DNA of 6,359 nt. Source: an uncultured Clostridia bacterium. Lineage in GTDB: Bacteria > Bacillota > Clostridia > TANB77 > CAG-508. A model generated the notes under the pieces. That model made no database searches and was not told the DNA's origin. It saw only the letters and a program-made list of their open reading frames with translations. Positions 1 through 6,310 of the stretch are shown piece by piece (position 1 is the first letter of the stretch; each line of letters starts with the position of its first letter). Where the stretch lies: contig CANRML010000073.1 in the NCBI GenBank assembly GCA_947631725.1, positions 1 through 6,359 of the forward strand. Reading direction: 5' to 3'. The translations under genes were made by a program, and so were the position numbers.

Positions 1-158
1 TTCAAGAAAATGGTTTAGATGGTGGTGTACATACTATTTCTGGAAAGACTGGAATTTCTGTAAAAAACATTAATCGTTTTTTAGGATATGAAGGTATTGG
101 AGAATATTCTGATAAATTAGGAAATATATCATTAAAGTCAGGAAAGATTGATGTTTAG
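1..158 (+). CDS. 3' end of an unidentified gene upstream of tyrS (partial)
   Basis: An open frame enters from the left edge (first whole codon at base 3) and stops at TAG 156-158, giving the last 51 residues of a protein. I do not recognise the family. About residues 11-28 of the fragment (TISGKTGISVKNINRFL) have the spacing of a helix-turn-helix, with the pattern T/S-G-x-S-x-x-x-I-x-x-x-L seen in 'tGiSvktI..fL' recognition helices, so a small DNA-binding or zinc-ribbon/HTH regulator is possible. The rest (Gly-rich, ending KSGKIDV) gives no clue. The stop lies 15 nt before the tyrS start and no terminator or promoter fits in the gap, so the two genes are probably co-transcribed. That this is a real gene is fairly sure from its reading through to the window edge and its tight spacing to tyrS; its function is not known. 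Confidence 0.6.
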   Translation, partial: QENGLDGGVHTISGKTGISVKNINRFLGYEGIGEYSDKLGNISLKSGKIDV

Positions 159-173
159 AAAGAAGGAATAAAA

Positions 174-1397
174 ATGGAAAATGCATTAGATGTATTACAA
201 GAGCGTGGATATATAGAGCAACTTACACATCCTAAAGAAATGAAGGAGCTTTTTAATAGTGGTACATCAATCCCATTTTATGTTGGTATTGACCCTACTG
301 CTGATAGCTTACATGTTGGACATTTTATTTCTTTAATGGTTGCTAGTCATATGCAAAAATGCGGTCATAAACCAATTATTTTAGTTGGTGGTGGTACTGC
401 TTCTATTGGTGACCCTTCTGGAAAAACAGATATGCGTAAAATGTTATCAAGAGAAGAAATTGATAAAAATGTAGAAAGTCTAAAAAAGCAAATTGGAAAA
501 TTTGTAACTTTTGAAGGTAATAATGGTGCTATTATTGTTAATAATGCTGATTGGCTTTTAGACTTAAATTATATTGATTTCATGCGTGAAATCGGAAGTT
601 TGTTTTCTATCAATCGTATGCTTGCAGCTGAGTGTTATAAACAACGTTTAGAAACTGGGCTAACATTTTTTGAATTAGGATATATGTTAATGCAGTCATA
701 TGATTTTTTACACTTATATAATACTTATGGATGTAAATTACAAATTGGTGGTAATGATCAATGGTCTAATATTATCGGTGGTGTTGAATTGATTCGTAAA
801 ATTGGCAAAGATGATTCTTTTGGTCTTACTTTTAAATTGCTTACAACAAAAGAAGGCAAAAAAATGGGAAAAACTGAAAAAGGTGCTTTATGGCTAGATG
901 CTAATCGTGTTTCACCTTATGAATTTTATCAATATTGGAGAAATATTGAAGATGAAAGTGTAGAAACTGTTTTATCATTATTAACATTTTTACCAATGGA
1001 AGAAGTAAAACGCCTTAGTAGTTTTAAAGATGAGAAAATAAATGAAGCTAAAAAAATCGCTGCTTTTGAAATTACTAAATTAGTACATGGTGAAGAAGAA
1101 GCTAAAAAAGCAGAAGAAGCTACAAATGCTTTATTTAATGGTCAAGGCTCTACTCAAAATATGCCATCAACAAAATTAGATTCTGTAAATATTTCTTTAG
1201 TTGATGCACTTGTACTAACAGGAATTGCTCCTTCAAAAGGTCAAGCAAGAACTTTAATTACTCAAAATGCAGTAAGTATCAATGATGAAAAAATAACAGA
1301 TTGCAATTATATTCTTTCTGAAAATGACTTTTCAAATGGTTATGCAATATTGAAAAAAGGAAAAAAGATTTTTCATAAATTAGAAATTTACTTTTAA
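174..1397 (+). CDS. tyrS: Tyrosyl-tRNA synthetase (TyrRS, class Ic)
   Basis: The cytoplasmic enzyme activates tyrosine with ATP and charges tRNA-Tyr. At 407 residues it is full length for a bacterial TyrRS. The Rossmann catalytic domain covers about residues 30-235. It carries YVGIDPTADSLHVGH (36-50, with the HIGH-type signature HVGH at 47-50), the tyrosine-pocket segment around Y176-D177, GGNDQW (192-197), and the class I loop KMGKT (230-234), the usual bacterial form of KMSKS. A helical tRNA-binding region follows (about 245-325), then an S4-like RNA-binding domain (about 338-405) containing SKGQARTLI and VSINDEKI. The start is supported by GAAGGA at 162-167, 6 nt before the ATG. It lies 15 nt after the preceding stop, suggesting an operon, and has its own terminator right after the stop. 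No T-box leader is visible within the 173 bases upstream; one could lie further upstream. Identification is essentially certain. Confidence 0.98.
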   Translation: MENALDVLQERGYIEQLTHPKEMKELFNSGTSIPFYVGIDPTADSLHVGHFISLMVASHMQKCGHKPIILVGGGTASIGDPSGKTDMRKMLSREEIDKNVESLKKQIGKFVTFEGNNGAIIVNNADWLLDLNYIDFMREIGSLFSINRMLAAECYKQRLETGLTFFELGYMLMQSYDFLHLYNTYGCKLQIGGNDQWSNIIGGVELIRKIGKDDSFGLTFKLLTTKEGKKMGKTEKGALWLDANRVSPYEFYQYWRNIEDESVETVLSLLTFLPMEEVKRLSSFKDEKINEAKKIAAFEITKLVHGEEEAKKAEEATNALFNGQGSTQNMPSTKLDSVNISLVDALVLTGIAPSKGQARTLITQNAVSINDEKITDCNYILSENDFSNGYAILKKGKKIFHKLEIYF

Positions 1398-1422
1398 GGA
1401 TGCTTAATTGCATTCTTTTTTT
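1396..1422 (+). terminator. Intrinsic terminator of tyrS
   Basis: Stem GGATGC (1398-1403) pairs with GCATTC (1410-1415; one G-T wobble) around the loop TTAATT, followed by seven T (1416-1422). The AA of the tyrS stop codon can extend the stem against the first two T. The hairpin therefore starts on the stop codon itself. Read on the opposite strand it is followed by only TT before AAAA, so it should work mainly for tyrS. Confidence 0.8.
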
Positions 1423-1711
1423 ATCTGCTTTTTTCAACAATTTCTACAATATCTGATATATATTCTCCTATAACTGGTATATTCAAAGTAACTATTCTTT
1501 GCATAATAAAAACAAGAATTGCAGTTATAACTGTTACACCTATTCCAATGCCAATTCCTCTAAATATACCAGAAATTAGATTTCTTTTAATTATTTCTTT
1601 TTTATTTCCTAATATATATGAAAGTTCTTGAACATTATTTTTTTGTAATGTATCATTTAATTTCAAAATTTGCTTTTCTAGTAAATTATATTTTTCCTTT
1701 TTTATAAACAT
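1421..1711 (-). CDS. DUF5665-family small membrane protein
   Basis: This 96-residue protein matches what I recall of DUF5665, a widespread Firmicute family of unknown function. It has a short Leu-rich, coiled-coil-like N-terminus (about 5-25). A basic stretch (KRNLISGIFRGIGIGIG, 42-58) leads into one transmembrane helix (about 50-70). A conserved tail follows, LNIPVIGEYISDIVEIV (76-92), probably a second amphipathic or membrane-lying helix. The family pattern recognised is 'f..Gi.rGiG..iG.t...a...yil..iv.lniP.iG.fI.div.iv'. The ATG at 1709-1711 is chosen because GGAGTGG (1717-1723) sits at proper distance. The frame stays open to a TTG at 1783, but that codon lies inside the terminator of the gene behind it, so the 24 extra residues are unlikely to be translated. 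It converges on tyrS and its stop codon overlaps that gene's terminator. No convincing promoter was found in the 55 bases upstream; read-through from the preceding gene may express it. Confidence 0.85.
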   Translation of the reverse strand: MFIKKEKYNLLEKQILKLNDTLQKNNVQELSYILGNKKEIIKRNLISGIFRGIGIGIGVTVITAILVFIMQRIVTLNIPVIGEYISDIVEIVEKSR

Positions 1712-1716
1712 AAAAT

Positions 1717-1723
1717 CCACTCC
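1717..1723 (-). promoter_or_regulatory. Ribosome binding site deciding the DUF5665 start
   Basis: On the minus strand GGAGTGG is followed by ATTTT and ATG, putting the GGAG core 8 nt before the ATG at 1711. No comparable site precedes the upstream TTG at 1783, which falls in a terminator arm. Confidence 0.7.
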
Positions 1724-1766
1724 ATTATATTTAAGATGGATTTTAATTGTTTTTTTATTCATATTT

Positions 1767-1812
1767 AAAAAGAAAAAGGGCAATACATAATTATGTTGCC
1801 CCTTTTCTTTTT
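1767..1812 (-). terminator. Long intrinsic terminator of the coiled-coil gene (near-symmetric)
   Basis: The arms at 1767-1783 and 1796-1812 pair over 17 positions with one A-C mismatch. The core is GGGCAA/TTGCCC, flanked by A-rich and T-rich arms broken by one G-C pair. The loop contains the small palindrome CATAATTATG. On the minus strand the core is followed by TTTTTCTTTTT, a good U-tract 9 nt after the stop codon of the 161-residue gene. On the plus strand TTTTCTTTTTT follows as well, so it can act in both directions, although no plus-strand gene ends here. Confidence 0.85.
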
Positions 1813-1820
1813 TGTGATTT

Positions 1821-2306
1821 TCACTTTTGCTGTATCGTTTTCCATCTAATTAGAACATTGTTTTGAGCAAATTCGCATTTGATAAACGGATTATCGGTAT
1901 AATACTCATCGATATCCATAGTGAATTTATCATATGCATCTGATGCTTCTTTATAAGCCTTACGAAGTATTCCAGTAATTTCATTTTTCACCTGTATATC
2001 TTCGTATTGGAAGATTTTTTGAAGATCTGTTTCATCTGCTTTGTCAAGAACAATAGTTATTGCATTATAATTGTTTGTTAAGAATAATCTTTGATCGAAT
2101 TTTATTCCACAAACAATTAAATTTTTTTCTACTGCTCTTTCACTCAAGTTTAAGAAATGCTCCTCCAACGGCTTGATTCTCTCCTCAAGTTCTTTTTTTC
2201 TCTGTTCCTCATCTCTCCTTCTTTTTTCTTCCTCCTGCCTTTTTCTTTCTTCTTTTACTTCCTCTTGCTTGGTAAGTAGTTTTTCCATCCGTTCATTCAA
2301 ATCCAT
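1821..2306 (-). CDS. Coiled-coil protein of unknown function, 161 aa
   Basis: I do not recognise this family. Residues 1-50 are almost entirely charged (Glu, Lys, Arg, Gln, with runs such as RKRQEEEKRRRDEEQRKK) and should form a long helix or coiled coil. Residues 60-161 look like a compact mixed alpha/beta domain. It has strand-like segments (NLIVCGIKF, NAITIVLDKA, NVLIRWKTI), a helix around 104-130 and acidic loops (DIDEYYTDN, 131-139). There is no signal peptide or membrane segment, so it is likely cytoplasmic. The ATG is supported by AGGAGGG (2312-2318), 5 nt upstream. The gene stands alone, between a perfect promoter and a strong terminator. Codons such as CGG, AGG, CCG and GAG appear here and are rare in the neighbours; sampled lines average about 32% GC against about 25% in the UPF0182 gene, a possible sign of recent acquisition. 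Real-gene status is well supported; function is open. Confidence 0.85.
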   Translation of the reverse strand: MDLNERMEKLLTKQEEVKEERKRQEEEKRRRDEEQRKKELEERIKPLEEHFLNLSERAVEKNLIVCGIKFDQRLFLTNNYNAITIVLDKADETDLQKIFQYEDIQVKNEITGILRKAYKEASDAYDKFTMDIDEYYTDNPFIKCEFAQNNVLIRWKTIQQK

Positions 2307-2311
2307 TTTTG

Positions 2312-2318
2312 CCCTCCT
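2312..2318 (-). promoter_or_regulatory. Strong ribosome binding site of the coiled-coil gene
   Basis: AGGAGGG on the minus strand sits 5 nt before the ATG at 2304-2306. It is the strongest Shine-Dalgarno match in the window together with that of ftsY. Confidence 0.8.
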
Positions 2319-2354
2319 GTTTTTTTGGAAAACTTGTTAATAGTTTACATTTAT

Positions 2355-2383
2355 ATTATACCATTTTTAGTATATTATGTCAA
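2355..2383 (-). promoter_or_regulatory. Perfect consensus sigma-A promoter for the coiled-coil gene
   Basis: On the minus strand TTGACA (2378-2383) and TATAAT (2355-2360) are both exact matches, separated by exactly 17 bases. A TGG just before the -10 box adds an extended -10 element. Transcription should start near 2348, giving a leader of about 42 nt that contains the AGGAGGG site. No operator-like inverted repeat overlaps it, so the gene may be expressed strongly and constitutively. Confidence 0.9.
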
Positions 2384-2397
2384 TTTTGTTGAAATAT

Positions 2398-2430
2398 AAA
2401 AACAATACATATTGCTATGCATTGCTTTTA
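2398..2430 (-). terminator. Terminator of the ftsY-UPF0182 transcript
   Basis: On the minus strand CAATGCATA pairs with TATGTATTG (9 bp, one G-T wobble; arms at 2416-2424 and 2403-2411) around a GCAA tetraloop of the stable GNRA type. TTTTT follows at 2402-2398. It begins a few bases after the UPF0182 stop codon and ends 14 nt before the -35 box of the next promoter, insulating the two units. Confidence 0.85.
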
Positions 2431-2436
2431 TTAAAA

Positions 2437-5262
2437 TTATGGCATGCTATTTGATTTTTCTTCTATTGATGTGTTTTCTATAGTGTTATCTATCTCATTA
2501 CTTTCTTGCTCTTTTCCTTGTTCCTTTTCCTCTTTTTTATCTTCTTGTGCTTTTAAGGTTTCAAGTGATTTTATTAAATCTTGTAATCTTTTAATGTCTT
2601 TTCCAACCATTTCCCAGTCGTCATTTTTATTAGATTCAATTAGATTATTGTTTGCTTTAATAATTGATTCAATAAGTCCTTCAATATCTTCTGTGTTTTC
2701 AATTTCAATATCAACAGCATATGTAGATAATAAGTTTGATAAAGCTTTTTCTAAATCATCTCCTATTGCTACCTTATTTCCAGAAGATACTATAATTTTC
2801 TTTAATAAAGGAATTTGAGATTCATTTAATTTAGTTTGATAAATTGGTTCTACATATAGTATTGTATTTTTTAATGGCAAAACAATCATATTTTTGGTAA
2901 CTCTAGTTCCTGTAATATTTAAAGCTTCGATTTCTTTAGATATTGCTTCATCTTGTTCTATTTGTTCTTCTAATTGCATTGGTCCTACAACATTGCTGTC
3001 TTCTAAAAATTTATATAGATGTAAGCTATTTTTTCCATTTTCTGAAGTTCCAACTAAATATGAAATTACATTTTGTTTTTCTCTTGGTGTATAAATTTGA
3101 ATAAGTCCAATTTTTTCTTCATCATCTACATTTACCATTGTATAATATGGTTCTAAAATTCCTCCTGAACTTTGAGAAATTCTTGAATTGTTATATTTAG
3201 CAAAATCCCATATATCATCTGCTCTGTATAAAATATCTGGTTTTGTATTATGATATGATTTTATAATCTCAGCTTGAACTTTATATAAATATTTTGGATA
3301 TGTTAAATGTTCTAAAATATCTTGTGGTATATCTTCTTTAAATAACCCTTGATATAGTGTATTATATGCCATAATAATAGGATCTGTTTTGTCTGTTATA
3401 TAATATGTAATTGTTCCATCAAATGCATCAATTAAAACCTTTACAGAATTTCTTATATAATTAATTTTCTGCTTTTTATTATTATATTCTATTGTTGTAT
3501 ATTGAGAATATGGATAATTATCAGATATTGTATATGCATCTAATACCCATACAATTTTTCCATCATCTGTTACGACAGTATATGGTTTTTCATCATATAG
3601 CAAATATGGCATTGCTTTTTGAGCCCTTTTTATTATATTTCTGTTTACTAGTATTTTACTTTCTTCTGTTATTTCTCCTGAAAATGCTAAGTTAATATCT
3701 CCTTTTGATATTGCAAGTATAAGTCTGTCTAAATAATTTAGTTTTAATCCAGCCTTTCCGTTATAATTAGAGCTATATTCTTTTCCAGTTGCATCTGTGT
3801 AATCATATTCTTTTCTATCTTTAGCATTTGTTGCAACTAGATCATTTGTCTCTAATCCAAAATATATTCTTTGTTCTTCTGTTCCAAGTTTATCATCATT
3901 GCCCTCTATTTCTTTTTGTAAATAACTGATTTCACCATTTTCTGTTACTTCTGTTGCAGATGTTACAATTTGTCCTATTCCATGTGTATATTCATATGTT
4001 TTATTGCCATATGTCCTGCCTGAATTAACAATTTCACGTGGTGATACATATACAAGTTTGTTATTTCCTCCAATTTTATACATTTCTAAATTAGCATTTC
4101 TATATGTATAATATCCTGTACCTGTTTGTTTTTCTGCTAGAGTAGTTAAAACTACATCTTCCTTCACTAGAGGTACATTTTTTATTAAATTTTGATTTTG
4201 ATTTACTTCAATATCAGTTATAGTTCCTGAATAAGATAAGTTACTCTCATTTACATCTATTCCATATGCATTTATTGTGCTTTCTATATTATTAGAAATA
4301 TATTGTTTTTCTTTATCAAGTTTATTCGCATTTACAAATATTAAATCAAAGCTTACCATTACAATAAATAATCCTACTAGATATAGTGGTATTGCAATTA
4401 AACTTTTTAACACTTTAGATGTGTCTTTATTCTTAAAATATTTCACTGCTATAATAATTGAAACAATAATTACAATAGCAAAAATAGTATATCCCCATCT
4501 TTTAATTGTTACATCTGTATAACTAGCTCCTGTTAGTTCTAGATTATTACTTACACCATCAAATCTTGTTGTTGCAGAATTTTCAATTGTTATAATATTT
4601 CCAAGTAAAATATCTTGGGTATTTATTATTGTTCCTAATCCTAATAAAACAGCTATAGCAATAACATTTCGGAATAATTTTTTTATAAATTTGCTTTCTC
4701 TTAACATCTCACCATCAATTCCATCGAAATATCTATTAAATACAATAATGTAATATAGACCCATATATATAGTTATACCAACAACTAATAAAAAGGCATA
4801 TTGAATACAAGTTTCAATAAGTGGTTTTTGAAAAATGTAATATCCTATATCTAAATGAAATATTGGCTCTGCTTTTCCAAATGATGCTTGACTTATGTAT
4901 AAAAGGATTTTTTGTGTTAATGTATTAGATACTATAATACTTGTTACAAGAGATATTATTAATGCTATAGATTTATTTAATAATTTAGGCATCTCCTTTT
5001 TTTCTTTGTCAAAAAACTCTTTTAATCCTTTTTTTATTCCTCTGTTAGTAAAATATAATATTGTGTATAATAGCAAAAATATAATAAGCATTATGCTGTA
5101 TTTAATTTCACTATTAAAGAAAAATTCTTGTACATATTCATTTCCTAATTCTTTGTATTCTAAATAATTTCCTCTTAAAAATATACCACTTAGTATTGCA
5201 AAAACAAGTATGAATATTACAACAAAAATTGTTCTTTGCTTTTTATATTTACCTTTATTCAA
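2437..5262 (-). CDS. UPF0182-family seven-span membrane protein with large outer domain
   Basis: UPF0182 (COG1615) proteins are about 900-1000 residues and have no established function; this one has 941. Seven hydrophobic spans lie at about residues 12-30, 55-71, 97-115, 153-175, 200-215, 257-275 and 289-310. Lys/Arg-rich loops between spans 2-3, 4-5 and 6-7 place the N-terminus inside and the C-terminal 630 residues outside. Family blocks are clear: DIGYYIFQ (138-145), YEYTHGIG (423-430), YDEKPYTVV (556-564), VLDAYTISDNYPYS (574-587), NYIRNSVKVLIDAFDGT (601-617), VQAEIIKSYH (662-671), GPMQLEEQIEQDEAIS (760-775) and ILYVEPIY (801-808). The last 35 residues are a charged Lys/Glu tail. The longest frame begins at GTG 5271, but AAAGGA ends 1 nt before it. 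The TTG at 5260-5262 lies 10 nt after AAAGGA and is preferred, so residue numbers count from it. It follows ftsY by 24 nt with no terminator between, so the two share a transcript. Confidence 0.93.
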   Translation of the reverse strand: MNKGKYKKQRTIFVVIFILVFAILSGIFLRGNYLEYKELGNEYVQEFFFNSEIKYSIMLIIFLLLYTILYFTNRGIKKGLKEFFDKEKKEMPKLLNKSIALIISLVTSIIVSNTLTQKILLYISQASFGKAEPIFHLDIGYYIFQKPLIETCIQYAFLLVVGITIYMGLYYIIVFNRYFDGIDGEMLRESKFIKKLFRNVIAIAVLLGLGTIINTQDILLGNIITIENSATTRFDGVSNNLELTGASYTDVTIKRWGYTIFAIVIIVSIIIAVKYFKNKDTSKVLKSLIAIPLYLVGLFIVMVSFDLIFVNANKLDKEKQYISNNIESTINAYGIDVNESNLSYSGTITDIEVNQNQNLIKNVPLVKEDVVLTTLAEKQTGTGYYTYRNANLEMYKIGGNNKLVYVSPREIVNSGRTYGNKTYEYTHGIGQIVTSATEVTENGEISYLQKEIEGNDDKLGTEEQRIYFGLETNDLVATNAKDRKEYDYTDATGKEYSSNYNGKAGLKLNYLDRLILAISKGDINLAFSGEITEESKILVNRNIIKRAQKAMPYLLYDEKPYTVVTDDGKIVWVLDAYTISDNYPYSQYTTIEYNNKKQKINYIRNSVKVLIDAFDGTITYYITDKTDPIIMAYNTLYQGLFKEDIPQDILEHLTYPKYLYKVQAEIIKSYHNTKPDILYRADDIWDFAKYNNSRISQSSGGILEPYYTMVNVDDEEKIGLIQIYTPREKQNVISYLVGTSENGKNSLHLYKFLEDSNVVGPMQLEEQIEQDEAISKEIEALNITGTRVTKNMIVLPLKNTILYVEPIYQTKLNESQIPLLKKIIVSSGNKVAIGDDLEKALSNLLSTYAVDIEIENTEDIEGLIESIIKANNNLIESNKNDDWEMVGKDIKRLQDLIKSLETLKAQEDKKEEKEQGKEQESNEIDNTIENTSIEEKSNSMP

Positions 5263-5272
5263 TATGTTCACA

Positions 5273-5278
5273 TCCTTT
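5273..5278 (-). promoter_or_regulatory. Ribosome binding site that favours the TTG start of the UPF0182 gene
   Basis: AAAGGA on the minus strand lies 1 nt before GTG (5269-5271), too close for initiation, and 10 nt before the in-frame TTG (5260-5262), a workable distance. The ATG formed by its own last bases runs straight into a TGA. Confidence 0.55.
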
Positions 5279-5286
5279 CATTATAG

Positions 5287-6192
5287 TTATATAATTGCTT
5301 TTACAAAATCCTCTGCATTAAAAATCTCCATATCATCTATTTGTTCACCAATTCCAATAAATTTTATAGGAATTTGGTTTTCCTCTACAATTCCTATAAC
5401 TGCTCCACCTTTTGCTGTTCCGTCTAATTTTGTAAGTACAATACCTGTAATATCAGCTTCCTTTTTAAATGCTTGTACTTGTGCTATTGCATTTTGTCCT
5501 GTTGCTCCATCAATAACAAGTAACACTTCTTTATCTGCATCCGGCATTTCTTTGTTTATAACTTTTTGAATTTTATTTAATTCATCCATCAAATATTTTT
5601 TATTATGCAATCTTCCTGCTGTGTCTACAATTAGAACATCTGCATTAGTTTCTTTTGCTTGTTTCATAGCATCATAAACAACAGAGGCTGGGTCAACTCC
5701 TTCTTCTCTTTTAACAATTCCAGCACCTGCTCTATTTGCCCAAATTTCTAATTGTTCTACAGCCGCTGCACGAAATGTATCTGCTGCTGCTACTACTACT
5801 TTTTTGCCATCTTTTGCAAGCCTATTTGCTATTTTTCCAATAGATGTTGTTTTTCCAACTCCATTAACACCTATAACTAAAATAACAGAAGGCTTAGTAT
5901 TTAAATGTAATTCTTTATCTTGAATATCTAGTATTTTCTTCATTTCTTCTCTTAATGCCATTTTTACTTCTTCAGCATCTTCTATTTTTTCTTTTTTCAT
6001 TTTTTCTCTTAAAGAAGAAATAATTTTTGTAGATGTTTCTATACCAATATCAGATAAAATTAACATTTCCTCTAATTCATCTAAAAATTCTTCATCTACT
6101 TTTCTAAAATTACTAAATACATTATTTATCTTGTCATTAAAAGATTCCTTTGTTTTATTTAATCCAGATTTTAATTTATCAAAAAACCCCAT
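5287..6192 (-). CDS. ftsY: Signal recognition particle receptor FtsY (SRP GTPase)
   Basis: FtsY docks SRP-bound ribosomes at the membrane so that membrane and secreted proteins are inserted during translation, using paired GTP hydrolysis with Ffh. The 301 residues comprise a short amphipathic, Lys-rich N-terminal helix (MGFFDKLKSGLNKTKESF, 1-18) likely to touch the membrane, a helical N domain (about 20-95) and the G domain (about 100-301). All GTPase motifs are present: P-loop GVNGVGKTT (108-116), DTFRAAAVEQL (138-148), DTAGR (190-194), TKLD (254-257), GGAVIGI (262-268) and GIGEQIDD (280-287). It lacks the long acidic A domain of E. coli FtsY, as is usual in Firmicutes. The ATG at 6190-6192 is chosen because AGGAGG (6198-6203) sits 5 nt upstream. 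An earlier in-frame ATG at 6222 overlaps the promoter's -10 box and precedes the predicted transcription start. It is the first gene of a probable operon with the UPF0182 gene. Confidence 0.98.
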   Translation of the reverse strand: MGFFDKLKSGLNKTKESFNDKINNVFSNFRKVDEEFLDELEEMLILSDIGIETSTKIISSLREKMKKEKIEDAEEVKMALREEMKKILDIQDKELHLNTKPSVILVIGVNGVGKTTSIGKIANRLAKDGKKVVVAAADTFRAAAVEQLEIWANRAGAGIVKREEGVDPASVVYDAMKQAKETNADVLIVDTAGRLHNKKYLMDELNKIQKVINKEMPDADKEVLLVIDGATGQNAIAQVQAFKKEADITGIVLTKLDGTAKGGAVIGIVEENQIPIKFIGIGEQIDDMEIFNAEDFVKAII

Positions 6193-6197
6193 AATTT

Positions 6198-6203
6198 CCT
6201 CCT
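6198..6203 (-). promoter_or_regulatory. Ribosome binding site deciding the ftsY start
   Basis: A full AGGAGG on the minus strand, 5 nt before ATG 6190-6192, fixes the start at the conserved MGFFDKL sequence instead of the ATG 30 bases upstream. Confidence 0.85.
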
Positions 6204-6220
6204 CGCTATTAATTACCACC

Positions 6221-6249
6221 ATTATATCATATTTTTAAATTCTTTTCAA
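6221..6249 (-). promoter_or_regulatory. Sigma-A promoter of the ftsY-UPF0182 operon
   Basis: On the minus strand TTGAAA (6244-6249) and TATAAT (6221-6226) are separated by 17 bases, with TGA just before the -10 box forming an extended -10 element. The predicted start is near 6214, leaving a leader of about 22 nt that includes the AGGAGG site. This promoter means ftsY need not depend on read-through from the gene to the right. Confidence 0.8.
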
Positions 6250-6310
6250 ATTATTGCTAATTTTATCATTTTTGTGTTATACTCCTAAGTTTGACAGTTG
6301 AAGAAAAATT

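Noticed and set aside
1722..1735. TATAAT-like -10 box just upstream of the DUF5665 ATG
   Set aside because: It would start transcription at or after the GGAG ribosome site, and no -35 match lies 16-18 bases further upstream.
1712..1783. A 24-residue N-terminal extension of the DUF5665 protein from a TTG at 1783
   Set aside because: The TTG lies in an arm of the terminator hairpin of the gene behind it and has no ribosome site, while the ATG at 1711 has GGAGTGG at proper distance.
2444..2818. Plus-strand 124-residue open frame opposite the UPF0182 gene
   Set aside because: It is an antisense shadow: Ser/Phe/Leu-rich composition, no ribosome site, wholly inside a well-matched UPF0182 coding region. 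The smaller plus-strand frames inside 2894-5167 were rejected for the same reason.
5210..5569. Plus-strand 119-residue open frame across the ftsY/UPF0182 junction
   Set aside because: It is antisense to strongly conserved FtsY motifs and has no promoter or ribosome site of its own.
6253..6288. Seven-codon minus-strand mini-ORF (MIKLAII) after AGGAG, upstream of ftsY
   Set aside because: It lies upstream of the predicted ftsY transcription start, the ribosome site is about 12 nt from the ATG, and such a short frame is expected by chance in AT-rich DNA.
6291..6296. TTGACA on the plus strand near the right edge as a promoter -35 box
   Set aside because: Seventeen bases downstream lies the GC-containing hairpin arm (around 6314-6319), with no -10-like sequence.
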